64,000 bases of DNA, from assembly GCF_015291625.1 (NCBI RefSeq), contig NZ_CP030047.1, positions 6,200,001-6,264,000 of the forward strand, written 5' to 3'. The notes under the pieces were generated by a model, which was not told where the DNA came from, searched no databases, and saw only the letters and a program-made list of their open reading frames with translations. The stretch comes from Bradyrhizobium sp. CCBAU 53421. Its GTDB lineage: Bacteria; Pseudomonadota; Alphaproteobacteria; Rhizobiales; Xanthobacteraceae. Positions 29,347 to 40,085 of the stretch are shown here, piece by piece; position 1 is the first letter of the stretch; the number at the start of each line of letters is the position of its first letter. Both the position numbers and the translations under genes were made by a program.

Positions 29347-29380
29347 TCAGGATGACGGGGTTGGTGGATCTGCACTCCCT

Positions 29381-29776
29381 TCAATCCGGCACCACCGCGA
29401 TCGCCTGGATCTCCACCTTGGCGCGGTCCTCGATCAGGCCGGCAACCTGAATCGCGGTCATCGCCGGGAAGCGCCGGCCGATCACGTCGCGATAGACCGT
29501 GCCGATCTCCTTCAGCCGCGCGGAATATTCCTTGCGATCGAGCAGGTACCAAGTCATCGACACGATGTGCTCCGGCCCGGCCCCGCCGGCGGCGGCGACT
29601 GCGACGATGTTGCGCAGGGTCTGGCCGATCTGCGCCACGAGATCGTCGGTCTCGAACACGCATTGCCCGTTCCAGCCGATCTGGCCCGCGATGAAGAGCT
29701 GTTTGCCGCGCGCGGCCACGCCGTTGGCGTAGCCGATCGGCTTCGCCCATCCGTCGGGTTGCAGGATCTCGATCAT
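29381..29776 (-). CDS. RidA-family enamine/imine deaminase
   Basis: This 131-residue YjgF/YER057c/UK114 protein has FIAGQIGWNG and a C-terminal AMTAIQVAGLIEDRAKVEIQAIAVVPD. The trimer-interface Arg of canonical RidA is not obvious in the usual IEI-x-A segment (here VEIQAIAV), so it may belong to an Rid subfamily. RidA proteins hydrolyse reactive enamines or imines. In a pathway that dearomatises an aminobenzoyl-CoA, deamination of an enamine is a natural job. It starts 1 base after the stop of the enoyl-CoA hydratase gene. Confidence 0.88.
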   Translation of the reverse strand: MIEILQPDGWAKPIGYANGVAARGKQLFIAGQIGWNGQCVFETDDLVAQIGQTLRNIVAVAAAGGAGPEHIVSMTWYLLDRKEYSARLKEIGTVYRDVIGRRFPAMTAIQVAGLIEDRAKVEIQAIAVVPD

Positions 29777-29777
29777 C

Positions 29778-30611
29778 TCAATTGCCCTCGAAGGCCGGTT
29801 TCTGCTTGGCGGCGAAGGCCTCGAAGGCGCGGCGGAAATCGCCGGTCACCATGCAGATCGCCTGCGCCTGCGCCTCGGACTCGATCATCTCGTCGACGCC
29901 CATCGCCCATTCCTGGTTGAACATCGTCTTCGTCACGCCATGCGCGAACCACGGTCCGTCCGCGAGCGAGCGCGCCAGCTCCTGCGCGGCGGCGGCGAGC
30001 TCCGCCGGCGGCACCAGGCGGTTGTGAAAGCCCCACGCAAAACCTTCGTCGGCGCTCATCGCACGGCCGGTGTAGAGCAGATCGGCGGCATGGCCTTGCC
30101 CGATCACGCGCGGCAGCAGCCCGCACGCGCCCATGTCGGCGCCGGCAAGGCCGACGCGGGTGAACAGGAACGCGGTCTTGGCCTGCGGCGTCGCCAGCCG
30201 CAGGTCAGACGCCAGCGCCAGCATCGCGCCGGCGCCGGCGCAAATGCCGTCGATCGCGGCGACGATGATCTGCGGGCATTTGCGCATCGCGCGCACCACC
30301 TCTCCGGTCATCCGGGTGAAGGCGAGCAGGTCCGGCATCGCCATCCGCGTCAACGGCTCGATGATCTCGAACACGTCGCCGCCGGAGCAGAAATTACCCT
30401 CGGCACCGGTCAGCACGATGGCGCGAACGTCAGAGGCATATTTGAGGTTGGTGAAGAGATCGCGCAACTCTTCGTAGGACTCGAAGGTCAGCGGGTTCTT
30501 CTTGTCCGGCCGGTTCAGTGTGATGGTCGCGACACGGCCGCTCGCGTCCCAGCGGAAGTGTTTTGCGGGATAATCCTTGAACGGCCGGAGCTTTGCTTTC
30601 ATCTCGGACAT
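29778..30611 (-). CDS. Enoyl-CoA hydratase/isomerase family protein
   Basis: The frame is open far upstream, but [19 protein letters not shown] at 30611 is the natural start, giving 277 residues, 11 bases after the SDR gene. Crotonase features are [19 protein letters not shown], the oxyanion region [17 protein letters not shown] and [20 protein letters not shown]. It would hydrate or isomerise ring-derived acyl-CoA after the aminobenzoyl-CoA monooxygenase/reductase step. It is in the operon 33714-29381. Confidence 0.9.
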   Translation of the reverse strand: MSEMKAKLRPFKDYPAKHFRWDASGRVATITLNRPDKKNPLTFESYEELRDLFTNLKYASDVRAIVLTGAEGNFCSGGDVFEIIEPLTRMAMPDLLAFTRMTGEVVRAMRKCPQIIVAAIDGICAGAGAMLALASDLRLATPQAKTAFLFTRVGLAGADMGACGLLPRVIGQGHAADLLYTGRAMSADEGFAWGFHNRLVPPAELAAAAQELARSLADGPWFAHGVTKTMFNQEWAMGVDEMIESEAQAQAICMVTGDFRRAFEAFAAKQKPAFEGN

Positions 30612-30622
30612 GAGTTGTTCCT

Positions 30623-31402
30623 TCACCCGGTAAAGACTTCGCCGCCGGCGATCGCGACGGCTTGTCCGTTGATTGACGATGCGCCTTCGGAGGCGAGCCA
30701 GAGGACGGCGTCGGCGACCTCCTCCGGCGTCACCAGCCGCTGCATCGGATTGACCTTGGCGAGCGCAGCCCGCGCCTCCTGCTCGCTGCGACCGGTCTTG
30801 GCGACAATGTTGGCGGCGGCATCCGCCACCAGCGGTGTGTCGGTATAGCCGGGGCAGACCGCATTCACCGTGACGCCGCGCCGCGCATATTCCAGCGCCA
30901 GCGAACGCGTGAGGCCGACGACGCCGTGCTTGGCGGCGACATAGGCCGAGACATAGGCGTAGCCGGTGAGGCCTGCGGTAGAGGCCACGTTGATCACACG
31001 GCCCCGGCCGCGCTGCGCCATTCCCGGCAGCACCGCCTGCGTCACCAGGAACACGCTGGAGAGATTGCTCGCCAGCATGTCGGCCCACAGCGCCGCGTTC
31101 GTCTTGTCGAATGGCGCGCTGCCGGCCTTGCCGGCATTGTTGACGAGAATGTCGATCGCGCCCGCCTGGGCCTCGATCTGCGCGACGCCTTTGGTCACCG
31201 CAACGTCGTCGGTCACGTCGATCGAAACGACGGCGCCCGCCTGTTTGCCGAGCGATGCTGCGGTCGTCCTCAATGCGTCGATCCGGCGCCCGGCGATGCT
31301 GACGCGGACCCCGGCATTCGCGAGTGCGATTGCCGTCGCGGCGCCGATGCCGGAGCCGGCGCCGGTGACCAGCGCATGCGCATTAGGCCAGAAGCGTGTC
31401 AT
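30623..31402 (-). CDS. Short-chain dehydrogenase/reductase
   Basis: This 259-residue classical SDR has the cofactor motif [19 protein letters not shown] ([10 protein letters not shown]) and the catalytic set S...YVAAK ([16 protein letters not shown]). It probably acts as a 3-hydroxyacyl-CoA dehydrogenase-like step downstream of the enoyl-CoA hydratase. Its ATG overlaps the stop of the monooxygenase gene by 4 bases, so the two are co-translated. Confidence 0.9.
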   Translation of the reverse strand: MTRFWPNAHALVTGAGSGIGAATAIALANAGVRVSIAGRRIDALRTTAASLGKQAGAVVSIDVTDDVAVTKGVAQIEAQAGAIDILVNNAGKAGSAPFDKTNAALWADMLASNLSSVFLVTQAVLPGMAQRGRGRVINVASTAGLTGYAYVSAYVAAKHGVVGLTRSLALEYARRGVTVNAVCPGYTDTPLVADAAANIVAKTGRSEQEARAALAKVNPMQRLVTPEEVADAVLWLASEGASSINGQAVAIAGGEVFTG

Positions 31403-33714
31403 GCCTTCACTCCCGCAGCAGCGCGTTCGAGATTGGCCTCATATTGCGGCTTGCCCGACAGATACTGCTTCGGCCAGGCGATCTGCTTGACGCCGATCTT
31501 CGCGGCCTCATGCAGCGTCCAGGCCGGATCGGCGAGATGCGGCCGCGCGATGGCGCAAAGGTCGGCGCGGCCGGCGGCGATGATCGAGTTGGCGTGATCC
31601 GCCTCCGAGATCGCACCGACCGCGATGGTGGCGATACCGACCTCGTTGCGGATCTTGTCGGCGAACGGCGTCTGGTAAAGCCGGCCATAGATCGGATGAT
31701 CATCGGCCCAGACCTGGCCCGAGGAGCAGTCGATCAGATCGGCACCGGCCTGCTTGAACAGCTTTGCGAAGGCGAGCGCATCCTCGGGCGTGTTGCCGCC
31801 CTCGGCCCAGTCGTGACAGGACAGGCGGACCGACATCGGCTTGTCCTCCGGCCACACCGCGCGGATCGCACGGAACACTTCCAGCGGATAACGCGCGCGG
31901 TTCTCGATCGATCCGCCGTAGTCGTCGGTGCGGCGGTTGGTCAGCGGCGACAGGAAGCTCGACAGCAGGTAGCCGTGGGCGCAGTGCAGCTCCAGAATAT
32001 CGAAGCCCGCGGCGGCGCCGCGTCGTGCCGCCGCAACGAACTGGTCGCGCACCTCATCCATCTCGGCGCGGCTCATCGGCTCCGGGATCTGGCCGTCAGG
32101 CAGATAGGGCACTGATGAAGCCGACACCAGCGGCCAGTTGTGGTCCGGCAGCGGCTCGTCCATGCCTTCCCACGCGACTCGGGTTGAGCCCTTGCGGCCG
32201 GCATGGCCGAGCTGGATGCCGATCCGCGCCTCTGAATTGCGATGCACGAAATCCACGATCCGCTTGTAGGCCGCTGCCTGCGCGTCATTCCAGAGGCCGC
32301 AGCAGCCGGGCGTGATCCGCGCTTCCGGCGACACGCAGGTCATCTCGGTGAACAAGAGGCCGGCGCCGCCGAGCGCGCGGGAGCCGAAATGCACCAGATG
32401 GAAGTCGTTCGGCAGGCCCTCCTCCGCCGAATACATCGCCATCGGCGAGACAATGATCCGGTTATGCAGCGACAAGCCGCGGATCTGGAACGGCGTCAGC
32501 ATCGGCGGCGTGACGCGCGCGTTGGTGGCAGGCACGCCGTTGCGCTCGGCGAACCAGCGCTCATAGCCTTCGAGCCACGTCTTGTCGCGCAGCCGCAAAT
32601 TCTCGTGGCTGATGCGCTGCGAGCGGGTCAGCAGCGAATACATGAACTGCTCCGGCTCCAGCGTGTCGGCATAGCGCGAGCCGACCACTTCGAACCATTC
32701 CATCGCATTGCGCGCAGCGTTCTGGATCCGCGCCACATCGACCCGGCGCAGCTCCTCGTAAGCCTTCAGCACGGCGGGAATGCTGTCCTTGGTCGCGCCG
32801 TGGATCTTGAACTGGTTGGTCAGTTCGATCGCATCTTCCAGCGCCAGCTTGGTTCCCGAGCCGATCGCGAAATGCGCGGTGTGGGCGGCATCGCCCATCA
32901 GCACGACGTGGCTGTTGCCGTTGAACGCGGTCCACTTGCCGCAGATCAGCCGCGGGAATGACAGCCAGGCCGAGCCGCGCAGATGCCGCGCGTTGGAGAC
33001 CAGATGATGGCCCTCGAGGATTTCCGCGAACACGTTCTCGCAGAACGCGATGGAGTCACCCTGCTCCATCTTGTCGAGGCCATGGGCGAGATACGCTTCC
33101 TCGGTGGTCTCGACGATGAAGGTCGCCGCGCCCTCCTCGAATTTATAAATGTGCGCCTGGAACCAGCCGTGCTCGGTCTTGCGGAAGTCGAAGGTGAACG
33201 CGTCGAAGGGCCTGACGGTGCCGAGCCAGATATAGCGGTTCGGCCGCATCAGCATGTCGGGCTGGAAGGTCTCGGCATATTTGACGCGGACCTTGGAGTT
33301 GACGCCGTCGCACGCCACGATCAGATCGGCGTCGGGGAACTCGAGATCGGAATTTACCTCGCGCTCGAAGATCAATTCGACGCCGAGCTCCTCGGCCCGC
33401 GCCTGCAGAATGTTGAGCAGCCGCTTGCGGCCGATGCCGACGAAGCCGTGCCCGGTGGTGCGCATCCGGCGGCCCTTGATCAGGACCTCGATGTCATCCC
33501 AATGGTTAAAGGCCTGTTCGATCGTGTCTGCCGTGACCGGGTCCCATTTGCGCATGTTGTCCATGGTCGCATCGGAAAACACCACGCCGAAGCCGAAGGT
33601 GTCGTAGGGCCGGTTGCGCTCGACCACGGAAATCACGTGCGTCGGATCCAGCATCTTCATCAGGATGCCGAAATAAAGCCCGGCCGGCCCGCCTCCAATG
33701 CACACGATACGCAT
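31399..33714 (-). CDS. Two-domain FAD monooxygenase/Old-Yellow-Enzyme reductase, 2-aminobenzoyl-CoA or salicylyl-CoA type
   Basis: The 771-residue protein is read from [20 protein letters not shown]. Residues 1-380 are a class A flavin monooxygenase ([31 protein letters not shown]). Residues about 400-771 are an FMN Old Yellow Enzyme barrel ([43 protein letters not shown]). This fusion is that of 2-aminobenzoyl-CoA monooxygenase/reductase and of salicylyl-CoA 5-hydroxylase. The former hydroxylates and then reduces the ring of anthraniloyl-CoA. It leads an operon with the SDR, hydratase and RidA genes. A 22-bp MarR-type palindrome lies 61 bases upstream. Confidence 0.92.
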   Translation of the reverse strand: MRIVCIGGGPAGLYFGILMKMLDPTHVISVVERNRPYDTFGFGVVFSDATMDNMRKWDPVTADTIEQAFNHWDDIEVLIKGRRMRTTGHGFVGIGRKRLLNILQARAEELGVELIFEREVNSDLEFPDADLIVACDGVNSKVRVKYAETFQPDMLMRPNRYIWLGTVRPFDAFTFDFRKTEHGWFQAHIYKFEEGAATFIVETTEEAYLAHGLDKMEQGDSIAFCENVFAEILEGHHLVSNARHLRGSAWLSFPRLICGKWTAFNGNSHVVLMGDAAHTAHFAIGSGTKLALEDAIELTNQFKIHGATKDSIPAVLKAYEELRRVDVARIQNAARNAMEWFEVVGSRYADTLEPEQFMYSLLTRSQRISHENLRLRDKTWLEGYERWFAERNGVPATNARVTPPMLTPFQIRGLSLHNRIIVSPMAMYSAEEGLPNDFHLVHFGSRALGGAGLLFTEMTCVSPEARITPGCCGLWNDAQAAAYKRIVDFVHRNSEARIGIQLGHAGRKGSTRVAWEGMDEPLPDHNWPLVSASSVPYLPDGQIPEPMSRAEMDEVRDQFVAAARRGAAAGFDILELHCAHGYLLSSFLSPLTNRRTDDYGGSIENRARYPLEVFRAIRAVWPEDKPMSVRLSCHDWAEGGNTPEDALAFAKLFKQAGADLIDCSSGQVWADDHPIYGRLYQTPFADKIRNEVGIATIAVGAISEADHANSIIAAGRADLCAIARPHLADPAWTLHEAAKIGVKQIAWPKQYLSGKPQYEANLERAAAGVKA

Positions 33715-33774
33715 GGCGTTCTCCCGTTGGCTTCGGCGGATCGGGCAGGTTCCTCCCGCCAGCCGATGCGGCAT

Positions 33775-33796
33775 ATTATTTTATACTTAAAATAAT
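33775..33796. promoter_or_regulatory. MarR-type operator upstream of the monooxygenase/reductase operon
   Basis: ATTATTTTA-TACT-TAAAATAAT is a perfect 9-bp inverted repeat with a 4-base centre. It shares its 16-bp core with the box before the CoA ligase (23418-23433), 10 kb away. The common sequence before the first and the ring-attacking enzyme argues for one regulon run by the MarR protein at 24304-24798. Confidence 0.72.
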
Positions 33797-33828
33797 TGTC
33801 AAGGGCGAGATGCGGCATGCCCGCAGCT

Positions 33829-33932
33829 GTCGTCCCTGCGAAAGCAGGGACCCATACCCCCAGACCTTTGTTGTTGAAATAAGCTGCGGCCCCAGCGCTG
33901 TAACCCAACAGCGATCAGTGGCTATGGGTCCC
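33829..33932. repeat. Palindromic repeat family A, target of the IS110 element
   Basis: GTCGTCCCTGCGAAAGCAGG begins the left arm, as at 296-417. The right arm starts TATGGGTCCC (33923-33932) and then stops. Its expected continuation GGCCTTCGCCGGGACGAC is found after the mobile element (35043-35060). The insertion therefore lies in the right arm. Confidence 0.8.
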
Positions 33933-35034
<1,102 letters not shown>

Positions 35035-35097
35035 CAGTTGCCGGCCTTCGCCGGGACGACGTCGAGTATGAGGCGGCTGACACGCGCTCATCTGCTC

Positions 35098-35160
35098 GTC
35101 ATTCCGGGGCGGCCCGAAGAGCCGAGCCCTCAGGTGCGCAATTGCGCACCGGGGAATGAC
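35098..35160. repeat. Palindromic intergenic repeat, family C
   Basis: GTCATTCCGGGGCGGCCCGA at the left and GCGCACCGGGGAATGAC at the right are imperfect inverted copies, with GTGCGCAATTGCGCAC as an inner perfect palindrome. It lies between the IS110 scar and the end of the sugar ABC operon, where a hairpin could mark the mRNA end. Confidence 0.7.
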
Positions 35161-35192
35161 GATGGAGAGAGGTCGGACCGCGCCGAGCGCTC

Positions 35193-36731
35193 TCAATGCA
35201 CCGCAGCGTACAGGATCTTGTCCTGGGTCGCATCCGCCGCGTCGAACTCGGCGACGATGCGGCCGGTGCGGGCGACCAGGATGCGGTCGGAGACGGCGAG
35301 GATCTCCGGAAGATAGGACGAGATCACCACCACCGCCTTGCCCTCGTCGGCGAGGCGGCGGATCTCTCCGTGGATGTGCGGAATGGTGCCGACGTCGACG
35401 CCGCGCGTCGGCTCGTCGAAGAAGATGATCGACGGCTCCTGCACCAGGGTCTTGGCCAGCACCACCTTCTGCTGGTTGCCGCCGGACAGCTCGATGATCC
35501 TGGCCTTGCGCTGCAAGGCGCTGATCTTGAGCCGGTCGACCCAGTAGCTCGCGAGCCTGCTGCGCTTCGCGCGCGACAGCAGCAAGCTCCAGCCCTTCTT
35601 CGTGGCCAGGCTGCCGATATAAACGTTGTCGTCGACCACCATGGTCTCGAAGAAGCCGTTGGCCTTGCGGTCCTCGGTGATGTAGGCGATGCCGTCATTG
35701 ATCGCCTGCCGCGGCACGCGGTAGCGGATCGGCTTGCCGCGCAGCCGGATGGTACCGCCATTGACCAGGTTTCGCTTCAGCGCGCCGTAGATGATCTTGG
35801 CGATCTCGGTGCGACCGGAGCCGATCAGGCCGGCGATGCCGACCACCTCGCCGGCATAGACCGAGAACGACATGTTCTTGACCGCCATGCCCATGGTGAC
35901 GTTCTCGACCGTCAGCACCTTCTCGCGGCGCTGGTGGGTCTTTTCTCTGCCGCCATAGACCGCCTGCGCCACCTCGCGCCCGACCATGTGCTGTACCAGC
36001 GCATCGCGCGTCAGCTGCTTGGCGGGCGCGGTGATCACCAGCTTGCCGTCGCGCAGCACGGTGATGCGGTCGGCGATCTGAAGTGATTCCTCCAGCGCAT
36101 GCGAGATGTAGATAATCGAAACACCGCGGGCACGCAGGTCGCGCACCAGATGGAAGAAGTGGACGATCTCCTCGGGCGTCAGCGACGCGGTCGGCTCGTC
36201 GAAGATGATGATACGGGCCTTGTTGTAGATCGCGCGCGCGATCTCCACCATCTGCTTCTTGGCGGTGCCGAGCAGCGCTACGGGAGTAGCCGGATCGACA
36301 TGGAAGTTGAGCGACTGCAACAGTTGCTGGGCCTGGATGTTCAGGGTGCGAAAGCGCGTCAGCAGCTTCTCGTTGCCGAGCTCGATGTTCTGCGCCGCGG
36401 TCATGGTCGGCACCAGGCTGGTCTCCTGATAGACCATGCAGATGCCGGCATCGAGCGCGTCGCGCGGCTGTTCGAAATTGGCAGGCTTGCCGTCGAGCAG
36501 ATAGTCGCCGGAGGTGAGGTTGATCGCACCCGCGATCGCCTTGCACAGCGTCGACTTGCCGGCGCCGTTCTCGCCGACCAGCGCATGCACCTCGCCGGGA
36601 TAGAGATCGAAATTGACGCCCTCGATGGCGTGCACACCGCCATAGATCTTGGAACCGTTCGTGATCCGCAGCACCGGCTCGCGGGTCGCCGATTGTGTTG
36701 CGGTCGCCGCCTGCATCACGCCATCGTTCAT
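35193..36731 (-). CDS. Sugar ABC transporter ATPase (RbsA/MglA family)
   Basis: Read from MNDGVMQAATATQSATREPV, this 512-residue protein has two nucleotide-binding domains. Walker A GENGAGKST is at residues 53-61 and IIFDEPTASLTPEE is the first Walker B. The second half has GLIGSGRTEIAK, LSGGNQQKVVLAK and IIFFDEPTRGVDVG. It energises the importer whose other parts lie upstream in the operon. Its ATG overlaps the stop of the SMP-30 gene by 4 bases. Confidence 0.93.
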   Translation of the reverse strand: MNDGVMQAATATQSATREPVLRITNGSKIYGGVHAIEGVNFDLYPGEVHALVGENGAGKSTLCKAIAGAINLTSGDYLLDGKPANFEQPRDALDAGICMVYQETSLVPTMTAAQNIELGNEKLLTRFRTLNIQAQQLLQSLNFHVDPATPVALLGTAKKQMVEIARAIYNKARIIIFDEPTASLTPEEIVHFFHLVRDLRARGVSIIYISHALEESLQIADRITVLRDGKLVITAPAKQLTRDALVQHMVGREVAQAVYGGREKTHQRREKVLTVENVTMGMAVKNMSFSVYAGEVVGIAGLIGSGRTEIAKIIYGALKRNLVNGGTIRLRGKPIRYRVPRQAINDGIAYITEDRKANGFFETMVVDDNVYIGSLATKKGWSLLLSRAKRSRLASYWVDRLKISALQRKARIIELSGGNQQKVVLAKTLVQEPSIIFFDEPTRGVDVGTIPHIHGEIRRLADEGKAVVVISSYLPEILAVSDRILVARTGRIVAEFDAADATQDKILYAAVH

Positions 36732-37849
36732 CGCAGCTCTCCCGTGTAGCGCAGCAGCCGTCCGGCGCCGCGCGCGGCGATGACGATGCCGGAGGGTGTC
36801 GCGCAGGCGGCGGTGATGCCGTGGAAGCGGCCGCCGGCGCGGCTGTGCAGGCTGTCGCTGGCCTCGCCCTCGGCATCGAGATGCACCAGTAGCCCATAGG
36901 AGCGCGGCGGCGCCCATGGCTTCTGGATACCGAGCGCCTTGACGCTGCCGATCTGCATCGGCTCCAGGCAATCGCTGCCGCCGACCAGGGCCGGCGCGAC
37001 CCAGTAATCGGGCGGCATCGTCGCCATCATCTCCTCGCGGAAATCGTCTTCCTTGAGCACGAACTCGATCAGATGCGTCCGGCGCGCGAACATGCCAAGC
37101 AACAGCCCGCCATGGCCGTCCGGATGCAGCCGCGCGGGATAGCCCGGCATGTTGGCGGCGACAGTCTCGCGCGGACCAAGCCCGTTGGCACTGAGCGCGA
37201 ACCGGCTGAGGCGATGCGCCCAGCTCTCGGTGAGCCACAGGCTGTTGCCGTTGGCGGAGACCATCACGCCGTAGGGGTATGGCAGGTCGCGCAGCAAGAC
37301 CTGTGGATTGTCGAGACCGGCACCGCAGCTAATCAGACGGCCGCCGGCGCGCTTCTCCATTAGGTCATGCCGCCATTCGTCTGGGCGGCGGCCGGCGCTG
37401 CCTTCGACGGCATAGATGCGGCCATCGGGCGCCGCAGTGACCGACAGCAGGCCAACAAGCGCGCTGCCACCGGCAGAGTCCAGCCAGCGCGGCGCAGGCT
37501 TCGCCGGATCGATCGCGGCAAGCCCCCGGCCCGCGACGCAGACCAGGAGGCGGCCGTCCGGATGCAGCGCGAGCCCGCCGGCATCGTCCTCGAACTCGGC
37601 GACAATCGCACGGGTCGAGAAATCCGCGCCGCTGAGCTTCAGCACCTTGCGGCCCGCGGAGACATAGATCGCGCCATTGCCCGCGGCGATGACGTCGTCG
37701 ATTCCGGGCAGCGGCTCGCCGATCGGCTCGGCGGTGTCGAGCCGGTCGTTCGGGCTGAGCGCGCCGTCGAGCGGCGGGATCGCGTTCTGACCGCCGTCGC
37801 GGTCGACGACGCTGCGGATGTCGCGCAGCAGATGATCGAAAAATCCCAT
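36728..37849 (-). CDS. SMP-30/gluconolactonase-like beta-propeller protein
   Basis: This 373-residue protein has repeated propeller blades such as GNGAIYVSAGRKVLKL, GGLALHPDGRLLVCVAGRGLAAID and PYPYGVMVSANGNSLWLTESWAHRL. These point to the SMP-30/strictosidine-synthase-like superfamily, which includes sugar lactonases. No signal peptide is seen, so it would act in the cytoplasm. Its start shares one base with the stop of the permease-propeller fusion (TAATG), making it co-translated with a related domain. It probably opens a lactone or hydrolyses the imported compound. Confidence 0.82.
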   Translation of the reverse strand: MGFFDHLLRDIRSVVDRDGGQNAIPPLDGALSPNDRLDTAEPIGEPLPGIDDVIAAGNGAIYVSAGRKVLKLSGADFSTRAIVAEFEDDAGGLALHPDGRLLVCVAGRGLAAIDPAKPAPRWLDSAGGSALVGLLSVTAAPDGRIYAVEGSAGRRPDEWRHDLMEKRAGGRLISCGAGLDNPQVLLRDLPYPYGVMVSANGNSLWLTESWAHRLSRFALSANGLGPRETVAANMPGYPARLHPDGHGGLLLGMFARRTHLIEFVLKEDDFREEMMATMPPDYWVAPALVGGSDCLEPMQIGSVKALGIQKPWAPPRSYGLLVHLDAEGEASDSLHSRAGGRFHGITAACATPSGIVIAARGAGRLLRYTGELR

Positions 37850-39987
37850 TATTTCGCCACCCTGCTCTTTGCGCCCCAGTACGCGTCGTAGCCGGTCCAG
37901 CTGTCGTCGACGCCGTCGAGCTTGATGCGGCCGATCCGGTTGTTCTCGAGCCCGCCGAGATAGAGATAGCCCTGATGCTCGCGCATCGAGGTCAGGGTCG
38001 AATGCGAGATGCCGGTCGGATCCCACCACGATTCCAGCGCCTCGCCCTTCTCGTTGAACTTCAGCACGCAGCCGTGGTTGAGCGCGGGCGCCAGCCACTC
38101 GTCGGTCGGCACCTGCTTGACCATGCGCAGGCGGAAGCCGGGTTTTCGTGCGGCAAGGTCGAAGGTCGGCGTGCGGATGCCGACCAGCGCCAGCCAGTAA
38201 GTGCCGTCGGAGGCGCGGTTGATGTTGTCGGGGTTGCCCGGCAACTCGTCCATCAGCACTTCGGTCTTGCCCTTGTTGGGGCCCTCGATCCAGTGGCGGA
38301 ACACCTTGCACAGCGAGGTCGACGCAATCAGGATCGACTTGCCGTCATGGGAGACACAGATCCCGTTCGGGAAATAGAAGTGGTTGATCACCGTGCGCGT
38401 GGTCTTGGTCGCCGGATCGTAGCAGACCACGCGGCCGTTCGGCCGACCCTCGAGGATGTCGAGAGTGTTGGTGGTCATCTCATAGCGCGTGGTGCAGTCG
38501 CTGAAATAGATCTTGCCGTCGGGCGCGATGTCGAGATCGTCGGCCATGCGCAGGCGGGAATCGTCGTTGAGCTTGTACCAGGTGCGGTTGGTCTCGTCGG
38601 TGACCTTGAAGATGCGGCCATCGGGCGCAACGCCGTAGACGCCCATGCCGGCCACGGCGACGATCAAGTTCTCGTCGCGATCGAACTGCATGCCGAGCGG
38701 CCGGCCGCCGATATGGGCGAACACCTCGCGGGTCTTGAATTCGGGCCCGGAGAAGCGGATCACATTGCCGTCGCGAGTTGAGCCGTACAACCGGCCCTGT
38801 CGATCGAGGATGACGTCCTCGGGCCCCTCGACCTGGTCGACGCCGATCGCCTGCGCGTGGATCAGCCGGTCGTTCTGCGCGTAGGGCGAGGCCGCGCCCG
38901 GCTGCACCGCAGGCGCCGAGGCGAGCGGCACGAAGGCCGGATTGACGTAGATCTTCTGGATCGCCTTGCCGCGGTTCTTCGACCATTTGACGTCGATGCC
39001 AACCGCGGCGAGCAGGATCATGCCCGTCACCGCCGAGGTGACGTAGCCCGGGATGCCCATGCGCACGAGGCCGTTGATCAAGAGGAAGATGATCAACGCG
39101 CCGATCATCGCCCGCCACACCGTGCCCTTGCCGCCGGCCAGCGACACCCCGCCGAGCACCACGGCTGTCAGCGCCTGGAATTCCCAGCCGACACCGGTGG
39201 TGGAATCCGTCGAGGCCTGGCGTGCGGCGTAGAAGACACCGCTCGCCGCGCACAGCGTGCCCGACAGCACATAGGTCATGAACAGCATCAGGCGGACGCG
39301 GATGCCGGCATGGCGCGCCGCCTTGCGGCTGGCGCCGATCGCGGTGAGATGCCAGCCATAGCGCGAGCGTGACAGGAAGATGTGGCAGATCAGCAGCACC
39401 ACGAACAGCGTCGCGGCATTGACGGGAATGCCGAGCACGCTGCCGCCGCCGATGAAATCCCAGGCGTCGCTCTCGACCGAATTGGTCGCGAACACCTGGG
39501 CGTAGCTGGTGTTGAGCAGATTGACCGAGGCGCGCAGGATGATCAGCGTCACCAGCGTGGTCAGGAACGGACGCGTCTTCAGAAAGCCGATCAGAAAGCC
39601 GTTGATGCTGCCGAGCAGCGCGCCGACCAGAAGCGTCGCCGGCACGGCCAGGCCGACCGGCCATTCGCGCACCAGCAGAAAGTAGAGCGCTGCGAAATTG
39701 CACAGCGCGAAGATCGCGCCGACCGAGAGGTCGATGCCGCCGGTGACGAGGCAGAAGCCCATCGCGAGCGCGACGAAGCCGAATTCGGCGAACAGCCGCA
39801 GCAGCGACACCGAGTTCTGCATCGAGGCATAATCGGGAATGGTGAGCGCGAAATAGGCCCACAGCCCGATCATCACGGTGAAGGGAACGACCGGCTCGAA
39901 CCACTGTTTCAGCAACAGCTCCGACAGCAGGAGCCGGGGTGAAAACCGCCGCACCGATGCGGCAAAGGAATCAACTGCCATCGACAT
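37849..39987 (-). CDS. ABC permease fused to an SMP-30/gluconolactonase-like domain
   Basis: This 712-residue protein starts MSMAVDSFAASVRRFSPRLL after AGGAG. Residues about 30-345 form a complete RbsC-type permease (GGIDLSVGAIFAL, GASRKAARHAGIRV, VVLGGVSLAGGKGTVWRAMIGAL). After a Pro/Ala-rich linker (346-375), residues 376-712 form a beta-propeller (GPEDVILDRQGRLYGSTRDG, FPNGICVSHDGKSILIAST, GNPDNINRASDGTYWLALVG). The frame is continuous with no internal start needed. The fusion would tie transport to hydrolysis of the same ligand. Which side of the membrane the propeller faces is not settled by the sequence. Confidence 0.9.
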   Translation of the reverse strand: MSMAVDSFAASVRRFSPRLLLSELLLKQWFEPVVPFTVMIGLWAYFALTIPDYASMQNSVSLLRLFAEFGFVALAMGFCLVTGGIDLSVGAIFALCNFAALYFLLVREWPVGLAVPATLLVGALLGSINGFLIGFLKTRPFLTTLVTLIILRASVNLLNTSYAQVFATNSVESDAWDFIGGGSVLGIPVNAATLFVVLLICHIFLSRSRYGWHLTAIGASRKAARHAGIRVRLMLFMTYVLSGTLCAASGVFYAARQASTDSTTGVGWEFQALTAVVLGGVSLAGGKGTVWRAMIGALIIFLLINGLVRMGIPGYVTSAVTGMILLAAVGIDVKWSKNRGKAIQKIYVNPAFVPLASAPAVQPGAASPYAQNDRLIHAQAIGVDQVEGPEDVILDRQGRLYGSTRDGNVIRFSGPEFKTREVFAHIGGRPLGMQFDRDENLIVAVAGMGVYGVAPDGRIFKVTDETNRTWYKLNDDSRLRMADDLDIAPDGKIYFSDCTTRYEMTTNTLDILEGRPNGRVVCYDPATKTTRTVINHFYFPNGICVSHDGKSILIASTSLCKVFRHWIEGPNKGKTEVLMDELPGNPDNINRASDGTYWLALVGIRTPTFDLAARKPGFRLRMVKQVPTDEWLAPALNHGCVLKFNEKGEALESWWDPTGISHSTLTSMREHQGYLYLGGLENNRIGRIKLDGVDDSWTGYDAYWGAKSRVAK

Positions 39988-40085
39988 CGCCAAAGCACTC
40001 CTGATCCGGTTTCGACGTTTCCGGATTCTGACCCGTGATACAGCCGGCGCGGGAATGCCCCCCGCGCCGGCTGTCTCGCGCCTTG

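Noticed and set aside
29778..31088. Long frame that would fuse an upstream part to the enoyl-CoA hydratase
   Set aside because: The upstream part is the SDR gene read in the wrong frame; the hydratase has its own start at 30611.
35193..37238. 681-codon frame for the sugar ATPase with a long N-terminal extension
   Set aside because: The extension is the SMP-30 gene out of frame; MNDGVM at 36731 overlaps that gene's stop by 4 bases and is the natural start.
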